Of a stretch of 64,000 bases of DNA, positions 1 to 8,194 are shown piece by piece. Source of the stretch: Flavobacterium daejeonense DSM 17708 (GTDB lineage Bacteria > Bacteroidota > Bacteroidia > Flavobacteriales > Flavobacteriaceae). The notes below the pieces were generated by a model. It was not told where the DNA came from, made no database searches, and saw only the letters and a list, made by a program, of their open reading frames with translations. Each line of letters begins with the position of its first letter. Positions within the stretch are counted from its first letter, which is position 1. The translations under genes and the position numbers were made by a program. Where the stretch lies: positions 44,885 through 108,884 of the forward strand of contig NZ_AUDK01000016.1 of NCBI RefSeq assembly GCF_000425425.1, given 5' to 3'.

Positions 1-147
1 GATGCCCAAATGAATTACAGAATCCCTTCGCTCAAATCGACTTTGAAAATTGCGGCTTCTAATATTGGAGGAAAAGAATATATGCAGGTTTTAGGAGCGG
101 GATTAATCGGGCAGCAGTATTTTGTTTCCTGGACGGTAAATCCGTAG
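1..147 (+). CDS. C-terminal fragment of a TonB-dependent outer-membrane receptor
   Basis: Frame 1 is open from the window edge to a TAG stop at 145-147 and encodes the last 48 residues of a protein. The tail ends in YFVSWTVNP and contains SNIGGKEYMQV, which resembles the last strands of TonB-dependent receptor beta-barrels: 'asNlf.k.Y', then an aromatic-rich final strand. The start, plug domain and substrate lie outside the window. A different outer-membrane barrel cannot be excluded from 48 residues. Confidence 0.6.
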   Translation, partial: DAQMNYRIPSLKSTLKIAASNIGGKEYMQVLGAGLIGQQYFVSWTVNP

Positions 148-311
148 TTTTTGGAGGGTTTGGAAAAACGAAATTTCTATATTTTTTGAAAAAATTGATA
201 ATTGTTCCAAAATCATATCTGATTGTTTTAAGGTAATATGGCTCTCAGAAGTGGTTTTTAAAGCGGTTTTTAGGGTTGGTTTTATTTTTTTATGTTTTTT
301 AAATAAAATTG

Positions 312-341
312 TTGATTTTTTATTTTAAAAAATTATCTTTG
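312..341 (+). promoter_or_regulatory. Predicted promoter of atpD-atpC
   Basis: TTG at 312-314 is followed after 19 bases by TATCTTTG at 334-341. This matches the Bacteroidota consensus TTG-N17-23-TAnnTTTG. Transcription would start near 347, leaving an untranslated leader of about 75 bases before the ATG at 425. Confidence 0.7.
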
Positions 342-421
342 CGCTCTGAAAAAACACCTAAACAGTAAATTTTAAAGGTGTGTATTTCATAAACCTAAAT
401 AGCTGTTTAATAAATACATAA

Positions 422-1936
<1,515 letters not shown>

Positions 1937-1940
1937 TTGG

Positions 1941-2010
1941 TTGTTAGTTGTTAGTTGTTAGTTGTTTGAAAAAAAACAACCGTCAACCATCAACCATCAA
2001 CTATTAACTA
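1941..2010 (+). repeat. Heptamer tandem repeats with inverted partner between atpD and atpC
   Basis: About three and a half copies of GTTGTTA-like heptamers (1941-1967) are followed, after an A-run, by CAACCAT-like heptamers (1978-2003). The second array is roughly the reverse complement of the first, so the transcript could fold into a long imperfect hairpin. It sits between two genes of one operon, so it may tune mRNA stability or the AtpD:AtpC ratio. That role is inference. Confidence 0.7.
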
Positions 2011-2018
2011 AAAAGAAT

Positions 2019-2300
2019 ATGATTTTAGAAATAGTATCACCAGAGGCATCTTTGTTTAAAGGAGAAATTACATCAATCACTTTACCGGGTGTGGATGGTA
2101 GTTTTCAAATTTTAAACAATCACGCTCCAATAGTTTCCTTACTTCAAAAAGGAACTGTAAAAATTACAGCTCCTAGTTTTAAGTTTAACAAAGAAGCAGC
2201 AGCATTGTTTACTAAAGTAAATGATCAAAACTATACGTTGGCTATTTCTTCAGGAACTATTGAAATGAAAGACAACAAAGTAATTGTTTTAGCTGACTAA
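2019..2300 (+). CDS. atpC: F1Fo ATP synthase subunit epsilon, short form
   Basis: The 93-residue protein matches the N-terminal beta-sandwich of the epsilon subunit: MILEIVSPEASLFKGE, then TLPGVDGSFQILNNHAPIVS. Epsilon couples the rotor to F1. Enterobacterial epsilon is about 139 residues and has a C-terminal two-helix inhibitory domain, which is absent here, as in other Bacteroidota. The ATG at 2019 was chosen because homology begins at once. An upstream in-frame TTG at 1962 would only translate the repeat array. A terminator begins 20 bases after the stop. Confidence 0.95.
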   Translation: MILEIVSPEASLFKGEITSITLPGVDGSFQILNNHAPIVSLLQKGTVKITAPSFKFNKEAAALFTKVNDQNYTLAISSGTIEMKDNKVIVLAD

Positions 2301-2320
2301 GACAATTTAGGTTAACATAA

Positions 2321-2350
2321 AAACGTCAAGCTTTGCTTGGCGTTTTTTTT
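2321..2350 (+). terminator. Rho-independent terminator of atpD-atpC
   Basis: AAACGTCAAG and CTTGGCGTTT form a 10-bp stem (one G-T pair) around a short loop, followed by eight more T residues. The T-run merges into the -7 element of the next promoter. Confidence 0.85.
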
Positions 2351-2358
2351 TACTTTTG
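2332..2358 (+). promoter_or_regulatory. Predicted promoter of bioF overlapping the atpC terminator
   Basis: TACTTTTG at 2351-2358 fits the TAnnTTTG -7 element. TTTG at 2332-2335 in the terminator loop could act as the -33 element, though the spacing of 15 is short. The expected start site falls at or next to the ATG at 2364, so the transcript may be leaderless. Confidence 0.5.
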
Positions 2359-2363
2359 TTTTT

Positions 2364-3575
2364 ATGAAAAAATTACCCAACAATCTTAAAGCAAAGTTAG
2401 AGGCAAGAATAATGAATAACGCCTTGCGGCAGTTGCCAAAACCTAATGGTTTAGTTGATTTTGCATCCAATGATTATTTAGGTTTTTCAAAATCAGAATC
2501 GATTTTTAATGCTGTGCATCAGTATTTATTAGCGAATAATTTTACCCAAAATGGAGCCACAGGTTCAAGGTTAATTTCTGGAAATCATTCCGTGTATCAA
2601 GAAGCAGAAAACTATATTGCGCAATTCCATCAATCGGAGTCGGCATTGATTTTTAATTCAGGATATGATGCCAATGTAGGTTTTTTTAGTTCGGTGCTGC
2701 AAAAAGGAGATTTGATTTTATATGATGAATTATGTCATGCTTCCATTCGTGACGGAATTCAGCTTTCCAATGCGAAATCCTATAAATTTAAACACAATGA
2801 TTTTGAAGACCTGGAAAGACTTATTTTACGTTTTAAAAAAAACGAAATCACGCCGGATGAAGTTCAACAGCAGTCCATAACTCATCCCGATAGCTATCGG
2901 GACTCACAACTCACAACTATTTACATTGTTACCGAATCTGTTTTTTCAATGGATGGAGATTGTCCCAATATCGAAGAGTTGATTGCTGTTTCTGAAAAAT
3001 ACAATTGTTACTTAGTTTTTGACGAAGCGCATGCTTTGGGAGTTTTTGGTATTAATGGATCTGGATTGGTTCAGCAGTTTGCCTTGCAGGAAAAGGTTTT
3101 TGCTAGAATTATGACTTTCGGAAAAGGCTTGGGATGTCATGGTGCTGCTGTTTTAGGAAGTCAGGAATTAAAAAACTATTTGGTCAATTTTGCCCGAAGT
3201 TTTATTTATACAACAGGATTATCTCCACATGCTGTTGCGACAATTTTAGTTGCTTATCAGCAATTGGAAACTGAACAAAATAATATTCATTTGTTAAGGG
3301 AAAATATTATTCACTTTAATCAGCAAAAGAATGTATTGGGATTAAAACAAATTTTTGTCCGAAGCAAATCGGCAATACAATCGGCTATTATTCCAGGAAA
3401 TGAAAAAGTGAAATGGATTGCCAAACAAATTCAGGAAAAAGGTTTTGACGTAAAACCCATACTTTCACCAACTGTGCCGGAAGGACAGGAAAGATTACGA
3501 TTTTGTTTGCATGCCTTTAATTCGAAAGAGGAAATAACAGAAGTATTGCAGTTGTTAAGTAACTTTGTTTTTTAA
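2364..3575 (+). CDS. bioF: 8-amino-7-oxononanoate synthase (PLP-dependent)
   Basis: BioF condenses pimeloyl-thioester with L-alanine, the first step of biotin ring assembly, in the cytosol. Visible marks are FASNDYLGFS near the start, GATGSRLISGNH, TESVFSMDGD, the PLP-site DEAHALGVFG and the Schiff-base lysine in FGKGLGCHG (Lys254). The ATG at 2364 was chosen because KLPNNLKAKL starts there. An in-frame TTG at 2337 lies inside the upstream terminator. At 403 residues it is longer than the usual 385 or so. The excess includes a loop of about 20 residues around PDSYRD, encoded by a repeat palindrome. The DUF2007 gene starts 4 bases downstream. Confidence 0.93.
   Translation: MKKLPNNLKAKLEARIMNNALRQLPKPNGLVDFASNDYLGFSKSESIFNAVHQYLLANNFTQNGATGSRLISGNHSVYQEAENYIAQFHQSESALIFNSGYDANVGFFSSVLQKGDLILYDELCHASIRDGIQLSNAKSYKFKHNDFEDLERLILRFKKNEITPDEVQQQSITHPDSYRDSQLTTIYIVTESVFSMDGDCPNIEELIAVSEKYNCYLVFDEAHALGVFGINGSGLVQQFALQEKVFARIMTFGKGLGCHGAAVLGSQELKNYLVNFARSFIYTTGLSPHAVATILVAYQQLETEQNNIHLLRENIIHFNQQKNVLGLKQIFVRSKSAIQSAIIPGNEKVKWIAKQIQEKGFDVKPILSPTVPEGQERLRFCLHAFNSKEEITEVLQLLSNFVF
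2885..2902. repeat. Dispersed 18-bp palindrome inside bioF
   Basis: The perfect palindrome TCCCGATAGCTATCGGGA is translated in frame as PDSYRD. The same 18 bases occur at 4323-4340 in bioD and at 62598-62615 between genes. Direct repeats of ACTCACA follow immediately, so the inserted segment is probably longer than the palindrome. Confidence 0.9.
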
Positions 3576-3579
3576 AACT

Positions 3580-3987
3580 ATGGAAGATTATTTTGAATTA
3601 ATTGGAAGGTATCAATATTCATCAGAAGCAATAATTCTTAAAGGTAAATTAGAAGCTGAAGGAATAGCTGTTTTTATGCGTGATAATAATACCGTAGATG
3701 CCAATCCTTTGTATAGTAATGCTATTGGTGGAGTAAAACTGTTTGTCTATAAAGATAATTATTCAAAAGCAATGGAAATCATTTCTCAAGTTTCCGAATA
3801 TTCGTTAGATGATGCCTGTCAGTTGATGAAATGTCCAAATTGTGGTGCAGAAGAAATTGACCGGGTTACTTCTATAAAAGATTTTAAATCGCTTTTTGCA
3901 TTTGTCTTCTCCATATTTTTAGGTTCATTACCTTTTTATTCAAAACATAAATACAAATGTGTGAAGTGTAAATTTGAATTTAATTAA
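3580..3987 (+). CDS. DUF2007-like protein with C-terminal zinc-ribbon-like motif
   Basis: The 135-residue protein starts with a fold typical of DUF2007 (putative signal-transducing, GlnB-like) proteins: EAIILKGKLEAEGIAVFMRDNN, then GGVKLFVYKDNYSKAMEI. At the C-terminus CPNCG and CVKCKFEFN form two CxxC pairs that could bind zinc, separated by a hydrophobic stretch (FAFVFSIFLGSLPFY) that may be one membrane segment. The ATG at 3580 is preferred over an upstream TTG at 3565, which would overlap bioF. It is probably co-transcribed with bioF. No role in biotin synthesis is known to me, and the specific function is unknown. Confidence 0.7.
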   Translation: MEDYFELIGRYQYSSEAIILKGKLEAEGIAVFMRDNNTVDANPLYSNAIGGVKLFVYKDNYSKAMEIISQVSEYSLDDACQLMKCPNCGAEEIDRVTSIKDFKSLFAFVFSIFLGSLPFYSKHKYKCVKCKFEFN

Positions 3988-4050
3988 AATACTTTGCGCT
4001 TACTCTTTGCGAATCTTCTTTTAACTTTGTGAATCTTTGCGAAACAAAAA
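3988..4050. repeat. Decayed CTTTGCGAA-type intergenic repeat with promoter-like TAACTTTG
   Basis: The gap between the DUF2007 gene and bioD consists of ACTTTGCG, CTCTTTGCGAATC and CTTTGTGAATCTTTGCGAA units. The 17 bases at 4025-4041 recur exactly in inverted orientation at 6001-6017, after bioA. TAACTTTG at 4022-4029 matches the -7 element, so the repeat may serve as the bioD promoter. Confidence 0.7.
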
Positions 4051-4053
4051 ACT

Positions 4054-4689
4054 ATGAAATTATTTATAACAGGAATCGGAACCGATGTAGGCAAAACGAT
4101 AGCTTCGGCAATAATAACGGAAGCCTTAGAGGCTGATTATTGGAAACCGATTCAGGCGGGAGATTTAGATACTTCTGACAGTCATAAAATAAAGGCCTAT
4201 TTGTCGAATGAGAAAACTATAATTCATCCGAATAGTTATGCGTTAAAAACGCCTGCAAGTCCGAATTTGGCGGCAGCAATTGATGGAATTACTATCGATT
4301 TAAAAAACATTAAAGAGCCTAATCCCGATAGCTATCGGGAGGATAATCATTTGGTAATTGAAGGTGCTGGAGGGATTTTTGTTCCAATTAATGATAATGA
4401 AACGATAATCGATTTGATTCAGCCGGATTATAAGGTGATTGTGGTTTCCCGTCATTATTTGGGAAGTATCAATCATACGCTGCTCACAATTGAGGCTTTA
4501 CAAAACCGAAAAATTGCCATTGCCGGAATTCTTTTTAACGGCAAAGAAAATCAATCTTCGGAGTCGATTATTTTGAAAAAAACAGGATTAAACTGCCTCG
4601 GAAGAATTGAAGAAGAGCCTTACTTCGACAAAAATGTAATTCGCGAATTCGCCGATTTGTTTCGGGAAAAGCTGTTGCAACTTCAATAA
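4054..4689 (+). CDS. bioD: Dethiobiotin synthetase
   Basis: BioD is an ATP-dependent carboxylase that closes the ureido ring of dethiobiotin. The 211-residue protein opens with the P-loop ITGIGTDVGKT and continues with YWKPIQAGD (substrate site), NSYALKTPASPNLAAA and VIEGAGGIFVPIN. The ATG at 4054 begins directly with the P-loop strand. Just before VIEGAGG there is the segment NPDSYRED, encoded by the dispersed palindrome. bioA starts 31 bases downstream. Length and motifs are otherwise normal. Confidence 0.95.
   Translation: MKLFITGIGTDVGKTIASAIITEALEADYWKPIQAGDLDTSDSHKIKAYLSNEKTIIHPNSYALKTPASPNLAAAIDGITIDLKNIKEPNPDSYREDNHLVIEGAGGIFVPINDNETIIDLIQPDYKVIVVSRHYLGSINHTLLTIEALQNRKIAIAGILFNGKENQSSESIILKKTGLNCLGRIEEEPYFDKNVIREFADLFREKLLQLQ
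4323..4340. repeat. Dispersed 18-bp palindrome inside bioD
   Basis: This copy is identical to the palindrome in bioF and is read in the same frame (PDSYR). It lies in the codons just before the conserved VIEGAGG strand, in a part of the family that varies in length. Confidence 0.9.
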
Positions 4690-4720
4690 TCAATGGCAAT
4701 CTCAATTGTAAAAATCTGAA

Positions 4721-5992
4721 ATGACATTAACCGAAAAAGACAGCCAATACCTTTGGCATCCATATACCCAACATAAAACGGCTCAGTTGCCTATTGCTAT
4801 AAACAGAGGTGAAGGAGCTTTGCTTTGGGGCGAAAATGGAAAAGAATATATTGATGCGATTGCTTCCTGGTGGGTAAATCCGTTTGGGCATTCCAATAAA
4901 TTTATTGCCGATGCTATTTATAAGCAATTAACGACTTTGGAACACGTGCTTTTTGGTGGGTTTACTCATGAACCAGCAGTTGTTTTAGCTGAAAAGCTGA
5001 TGCAAATTTTACCTGAAAATCAACAGAAAATATTCTTTTCGGATAATGGCTCTACTTCGGTGGAAGTGGCTATTAAAGTAGCTTTGCAATTTTTTTATAA
5101 CAAAGGCGAAAAACGAACCACGATTATCGCACTTGAGGATGCTTTTCACGGCGATACTTTTGCGGCGATGGCAGCCAGCGGAATTTCCTTTTATACCCAG
5201 GCTTTTCAGGGGATGTTTATTGATGTGGTGCGTATTCCGGTTCCGGTGAAAGGAAAGGAACAACTTAGTTTTGATACTTTAAGAAGAGTCATTTCAGAAA
5301 ATAATTGTGCCGGATTTATCTTTGAACCTTTGGTACAAGGCGCCGCGGGAATGGTGATGTATGTACCCGAAGCTTTGGATGAGCTTATAAAAATATGTCG
5401 ACAAAATGATGTTTTGACAATTGCTGATGAAGTTATGACAGGTTTTGGAAAAACTGGAAAAACCTTTGCTATGGATTATTGCACGGAAATTCCAGATATG
5501 ATGTGTTTGTCAAAAGCATTAACCGGAGGAACCATCCCGATGGCGATTACTACTTTTACTCAGGAAATATTTGAGGCTTTTTATGATGAAGACATCAATA
5601 AAGCCTTGTTTCACGGACATACTTTTACCGCAAATCCAACGGGTTGTGCTGCTGCATTAGCCAGTATGGAATTGTTGCAAACTTCCGAAATGCAAGCCAA
5701 TTTGGTTCGGGTGAATCAAAAACATTTGGATTTTCAGGAATATATTAAAAAGCATCCAAAGGTAACCACGACCCGGGTTCTAGGGACTATTTTTGCCTTG
5801 GAAATAAAGAAAGAAGGAGAGGAATTGTATTATGGTTCAATGCGAACCAAACTCTATAATTTCTTTATCGAAAATGGCGTTATTCTGCGTCCGGTTGGAA
5901 ATATTGTTTATATTTTACCTCCATATATTATCAGTGATGCTCAATTAGATAAAATCTATGAAGTAGTCGAAAAAGCACTAGAAATAGTTTAA
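4721..5992 (+). CDS. bioA: Adenosylmethionine-8-amino-7-oxononanoate aminotransferase
   Basis: BioA transfers an amino group from S-adenosylmethionine to KAPA, giving DAPA. The 423 residues show the class III aminotransferase layout. WHPYTQHK at the N-terminus is typical of BioA. FFSDNGSTSVEVA and AFHGDTFAAMAASG follow, then the PLP aspartate in ADEVMTGFGKTG, and the Schiff-base lysine in CLSKALTGG (Lys265) with HGHTFTANPTGCAAA after it. The ATG at 4721 is the natural start. It is probably one unit with bioD. Confidence 0.96.
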   Translation: MTLTEKDSQYLWHPYTQHKTAQLPIAINRGEGALLWGENGKEYIDAIASWWVNPFGHSNKFIADAIYKQLTTLEHVLFGGFTHEPAVVLAEKLMQILPENQQKIFFSDNGSTSVEVAIKVALQFFYNKGEKRTTIIALEDAFHGDTFAAMAASGISFYTQAFQGMFIDVVRIPVPVKGKEQLSFDTLRRVISENNCAGFIFEPLVQGAAGMVMYVPEALDELIKICRQNDVLTIADEVMTGFGKTGKTFAMDYCTEIPDMMCLSKALTGGTIPMAITTFTQEIFEAFYDEDINKALFHGHTFTANPTGCAAALASMELLQTSEMQANLVRVNQKHLDFQEYIKKHPKVTTTRVLGTIFALEIKKEGEELYYGSMRTKLYNFFIENGVILRPVGNIVYILPPYIISDAQLDKIYEVVEKALEIV

Positions 5993-5995
5993 GGT

Positions 5996-6134
5996 TTAAC
6001 CGCAAAGATTCACAAAGGAGGCACTAGAACACAATTTTAATAATGTTGTGTTGTGAGCCTAGTTCTTTCTTTGTGTTCTTCGTGTTTAAATAGTTTCTGT
6101 TTTTACAAATAACTTTGCGACCTTTGCATTAAAA
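5996..6134. repeat. CTTTGCG-type repeat relics between bioA and the ketoacyl synthase
   Basis: CGCAAAGATTCACAAAG at 6001-6017 is the exact reverse complement of 4025-4041, so the two copies flank bioD-bioA. Further units (CTTTCTTTGTGTTCTTCGTG, then AACTTTGCGACCTTTGC) follow. TAACTTTG at 6110-6117 is a possible -7 element for the next gene, but no clear -33 element is visible. Confidence 0.65.
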
Positions 6135-6143
6135 AAAATACTC

Positions 6144-7298
6144 TTGTCACAAATTATATCAATAACCGCCTTAGCCTCTATTTCTCCATTAGGAAATAAT
6201 TCTAAAAATATTTGGGAAAAGTACCTTTCACCAAAACATTGTTTTACTAAAACGCAATTGGATAATCAGGAGACTTTGGTAGCAGTTTTGGATGAAGAAT
6301 CTCAAAAAATAGTTTCGGACTTGCAACATTCCGATATTAAATACAAGACTTTGGATAAATCGGTTTTGTATGCCATGGCTGCATCGCGACAGGCTGTTAA
6401 AAATGCAGGATGGGATACCGATTCTGTTTTTGGAATAAATATCGGTTCTTCGCGTGGAGCGACCGATTTGTTTGAAAGACATTTTCAGGAATATTTAGAG
6501 ACAGGAAAATCGCAAACATTGGCTTCGCCTACTACAACTTTAGGAAATATTTCTTCCTGGGTGGGACATGATTTGCAAAGTACAGGTCCTGAAATTTCGC
6601 ATTCGATAACCTGTTCTACGGCTTTGCACGCGCTTTTAAATGGTGTGGCTTGGTTGCGTTCTGGGATGGCTGATAAATTTCTTGTTGGAGGTAGTGAAGC
6701 ACCTTTAACCGATTTTACTATCGCTCAAATGAGAGCTTTAAAAATCTATTCGCATAGTGACGAAGCTTATCCAAATCAGGCCTTGAATTTTGATAAGAAA
6801 TTGAATTCAATGATTTTAGGGGAAGGAGCTGCTGTTGCCTGTTTAGAGCTGGGAAAAAAGGACAATGCTCTGGCTTTTGTGGAAGGTGTTGGCTATGCTA
6901 CCGAAATTTTGGAACACAATATTTCTATTTCGGCAGAAGCGATTTGTTTTCAAAAATCGATGAAAATGGCTTTGCAAAATATAAATCCTGAAGAGGTAGA
7001 TGCGATTGTAATGCACGCTCCGGGAACTAAGGCCGGAGATTTAACAGAATACAAAGCAATTCAGAAAATTTTCGGAGAAAAGCTGCCGTTGCTGACTACG
7101 AATAAATGGAAAATCGGGCACACCTTTGGTGCTTCGGGCATATTGAGTGTAGAATTGGCCATTTTGATGCTGCAACACAATCAGTTTATTGGAGTTCCTT
7201 TTGCGAAAGCGCAAACACAAACAAAACCTATTCGAAAAGTATTGGTAAATGCAGTTGGTTTCGGTGGAAACGCGGTGAGTGTTTTGTTGTCAGTTTAG
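6144..7298 (+). CDS. Beta-ketoacyl-ACP synthase-like protein
   Basis: This thiolase-fold condensing enzyme has 384 residues. The catalytic Cys-His-His triad is present: Cys157 in SITCSTALHA, His291 in MHAPGTKAGD and His326 in KIGHTFGASG. The protein starts with the usual first strand (IISITALASISPLG). That fixes the start at TTG 6144, since no in-frame ATG lies just upstream. It follows bioA in the same orientation, and no bioC or bioH is in the window, so it could act in making or elongating the pimeloyl precursor. That is inference. A general fatty-acid or aryl-polyene synthase is possible. Confidence 0.85.
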   Translation: MSQIISITALASISPLGNNSKNIWEKYLSPKHCFTKTQLDNQETLVAVLDEESQKIVSDLQHSDIKYKTLDKSVLYAMAASRQAVKNAGWDTDSVFGINIGSSRGATDLFERHFQEYLETGKSQTLASPTTTLGNISSWVGHDLQSTGPEISHSITCSTALHALLNGVAWLRSGMADKFLVGGSEAPLTDFTIAQMRALKIYSHSDEAYPNQALNFDKKLNSMILGEGAAVACLELGKKDNALAFVEGVGYATEILEHNISISAEAICFQKSMKMALQNINPEEVDAIVMHAPGTKAGDLTEYKAIQKIFGEKLPLLTTNKWKIGHTFGASGILSVELAILMLQHNQFIGVPFAKAQTQTKPIRKVLVNAVGFGGNAVSVLLSV

Positions 7299-7302
7299 GT
7301 AG

Positions 7303-7402
7303 TTGTAACGCAAAGCTTCGCTAAGATTTCACAAAGCGTCGCCAAGTGATTTCTTTTTCGTGTATCTTGGTGTTTTTCTTGGTGTGTCTTTGCGAAAGAA
7401 AT
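7303..7402. repeat. CTTTGCG-type repeat relics between convergent genes
   Basis: The gap contains AACGCAAAGCTTCGCTAAG, TTTCACAAAGCG and, in the opposite orientation, GTGTCTTTGCGAAAG. These are the same family of units seen at 3988-4050 and 5996-6134. No obvious terminator other than this inverted arrangement is visible. Confidence 0.6.
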
Positions 7403-7885
7403 CTATTCTTCTGTTGTATCATTTTCCAACTCCCTGACTTTCTCATAAACAAGATTGCTTTCGAAGCCTCTTCGAAGCATAAAATCACAGAACTTCTTTC
7501 TTTTTTTGAGTGCATTTGTTTCTCGAATGGATTCCCAGTTTCTATTGGCTAAAGTCTCGAAAGTTTCGTAGTATTCTTCGGGGCTGATTTCTTTTAAAGC
7601 GGTATTAATTATTGTTTGATTGATCCCTCTGAATTTTAATTCATTAGTAATTCGGATTTTCCCCCAATGTTTAATGCGGTGTTTTCCTCGGGCAAAACTG
7701 CAGGCGAAACGTTCTTCGTTAAGGAAATTATCGCTAATCAATTGATGGATAATTTGGTTAATTTCTTCCGAATTCATTTTCATGCTTCGTAATTTTTGAA
7801 TTACTTCTTCATGACAACGTTCCTGATAGGCGCAGTAATGTTCGATTTTTTGAACGGCTTCTTTAATGGAAAAAACGTCTTTCAT
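7403..7885 (-). CDS. recX: Regulatory protein RecX
   Basis: RecX modulates RecA filaments in the cytosol. The 160-residue protein has the family layout of tandem three-helix repeats: KIEHYCAYQERCHEEVIQKL, IIHQLISDNFLNEERFACSFARGK, then WGKIRITNELKFRGI and MLRRGFESNLVYEKV. Length fits the family. The ATG at 7885 starts just before the first repeat. It faces the ketoacyl synthase gene convergently, and recA is not in the window. Confidence 0.88.
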   Translation of the reverse strand: MKDVFSIKEAVQKIEHYCAYQERCHEEVIQKLRSMKMNSEEINQIIHQLISDNFLNEERFACSFARGKHRIKHWGKIRITNELKFRGINQTIINTALKEISPEEYYETFETLANRNWESIRETNALKKRKKFCDFMLRRGFESNLVYEKVRELENDTTEE

Positions 7886-8194
7886 TTTTATTGCAATTAT
7901 TCGTCATAAAGATACTTGTTTTCGGTAAAAAGTATGTTTTTGTCTGTGAAATAGCTGTTTTTTCTGTGGAAAAACCAAATTAGAAATTACGGTCTTAGAT
8001 ATGAAATTTTGCATGTTAAAGCCTTATGAATAAAGAGGTTTGAGAGGAAAAATGTACTTCAACGAGAAAATAAGTACATCAACGTTTTTAGTTTTTCGAA
8101 TAAAAAAATACAATTAATCTTGCCTCGTAATTACTGTTTTTATCAGTTGAGGATTAAAGTTTTAAGGTTTGTGCCTGCTCCAAATAAATATCTT
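7886..8194. other. 309-base intergenic region with a direct-repeat pair
   Basis: This stretch lies between the divergent recX and a giant T9SS cargo gene and must hold both promoters. The only clear structure is a pair of direct repeats, GTACTTCAACG (8054-8064) and GTACATCAACG (8074-8084), with a 20-base period, possibly a regulator site. No clean TAnnTTTG element was found. An in-frame TTG at 8120 is not considered a start. Confidence 0.5.

Noticed and set aside
1962..2018. Upstream TTG start for atpC adding 19 residues
   Set aside because: The extension only translates the heptamer repeat array, and family homology begins at the ATG at 2019.
2337..2363. Upstream TTG start for bioF
   Set aside because: It lies inside the atpC terminator stem; the ATG at 2364 gives a normal N-terminus.
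7106..7324. Overlapping 72-codon frame at the end of the ketoacyl synthase gene
   Set aside because: The real frame contains the catalytic His326 region; the other frame shows no family features.
8120..8194. TTG start adding 25 residues to the giant T9SS protein
   Set aside because: It would bury the signal peptide behind an unrelated segment.
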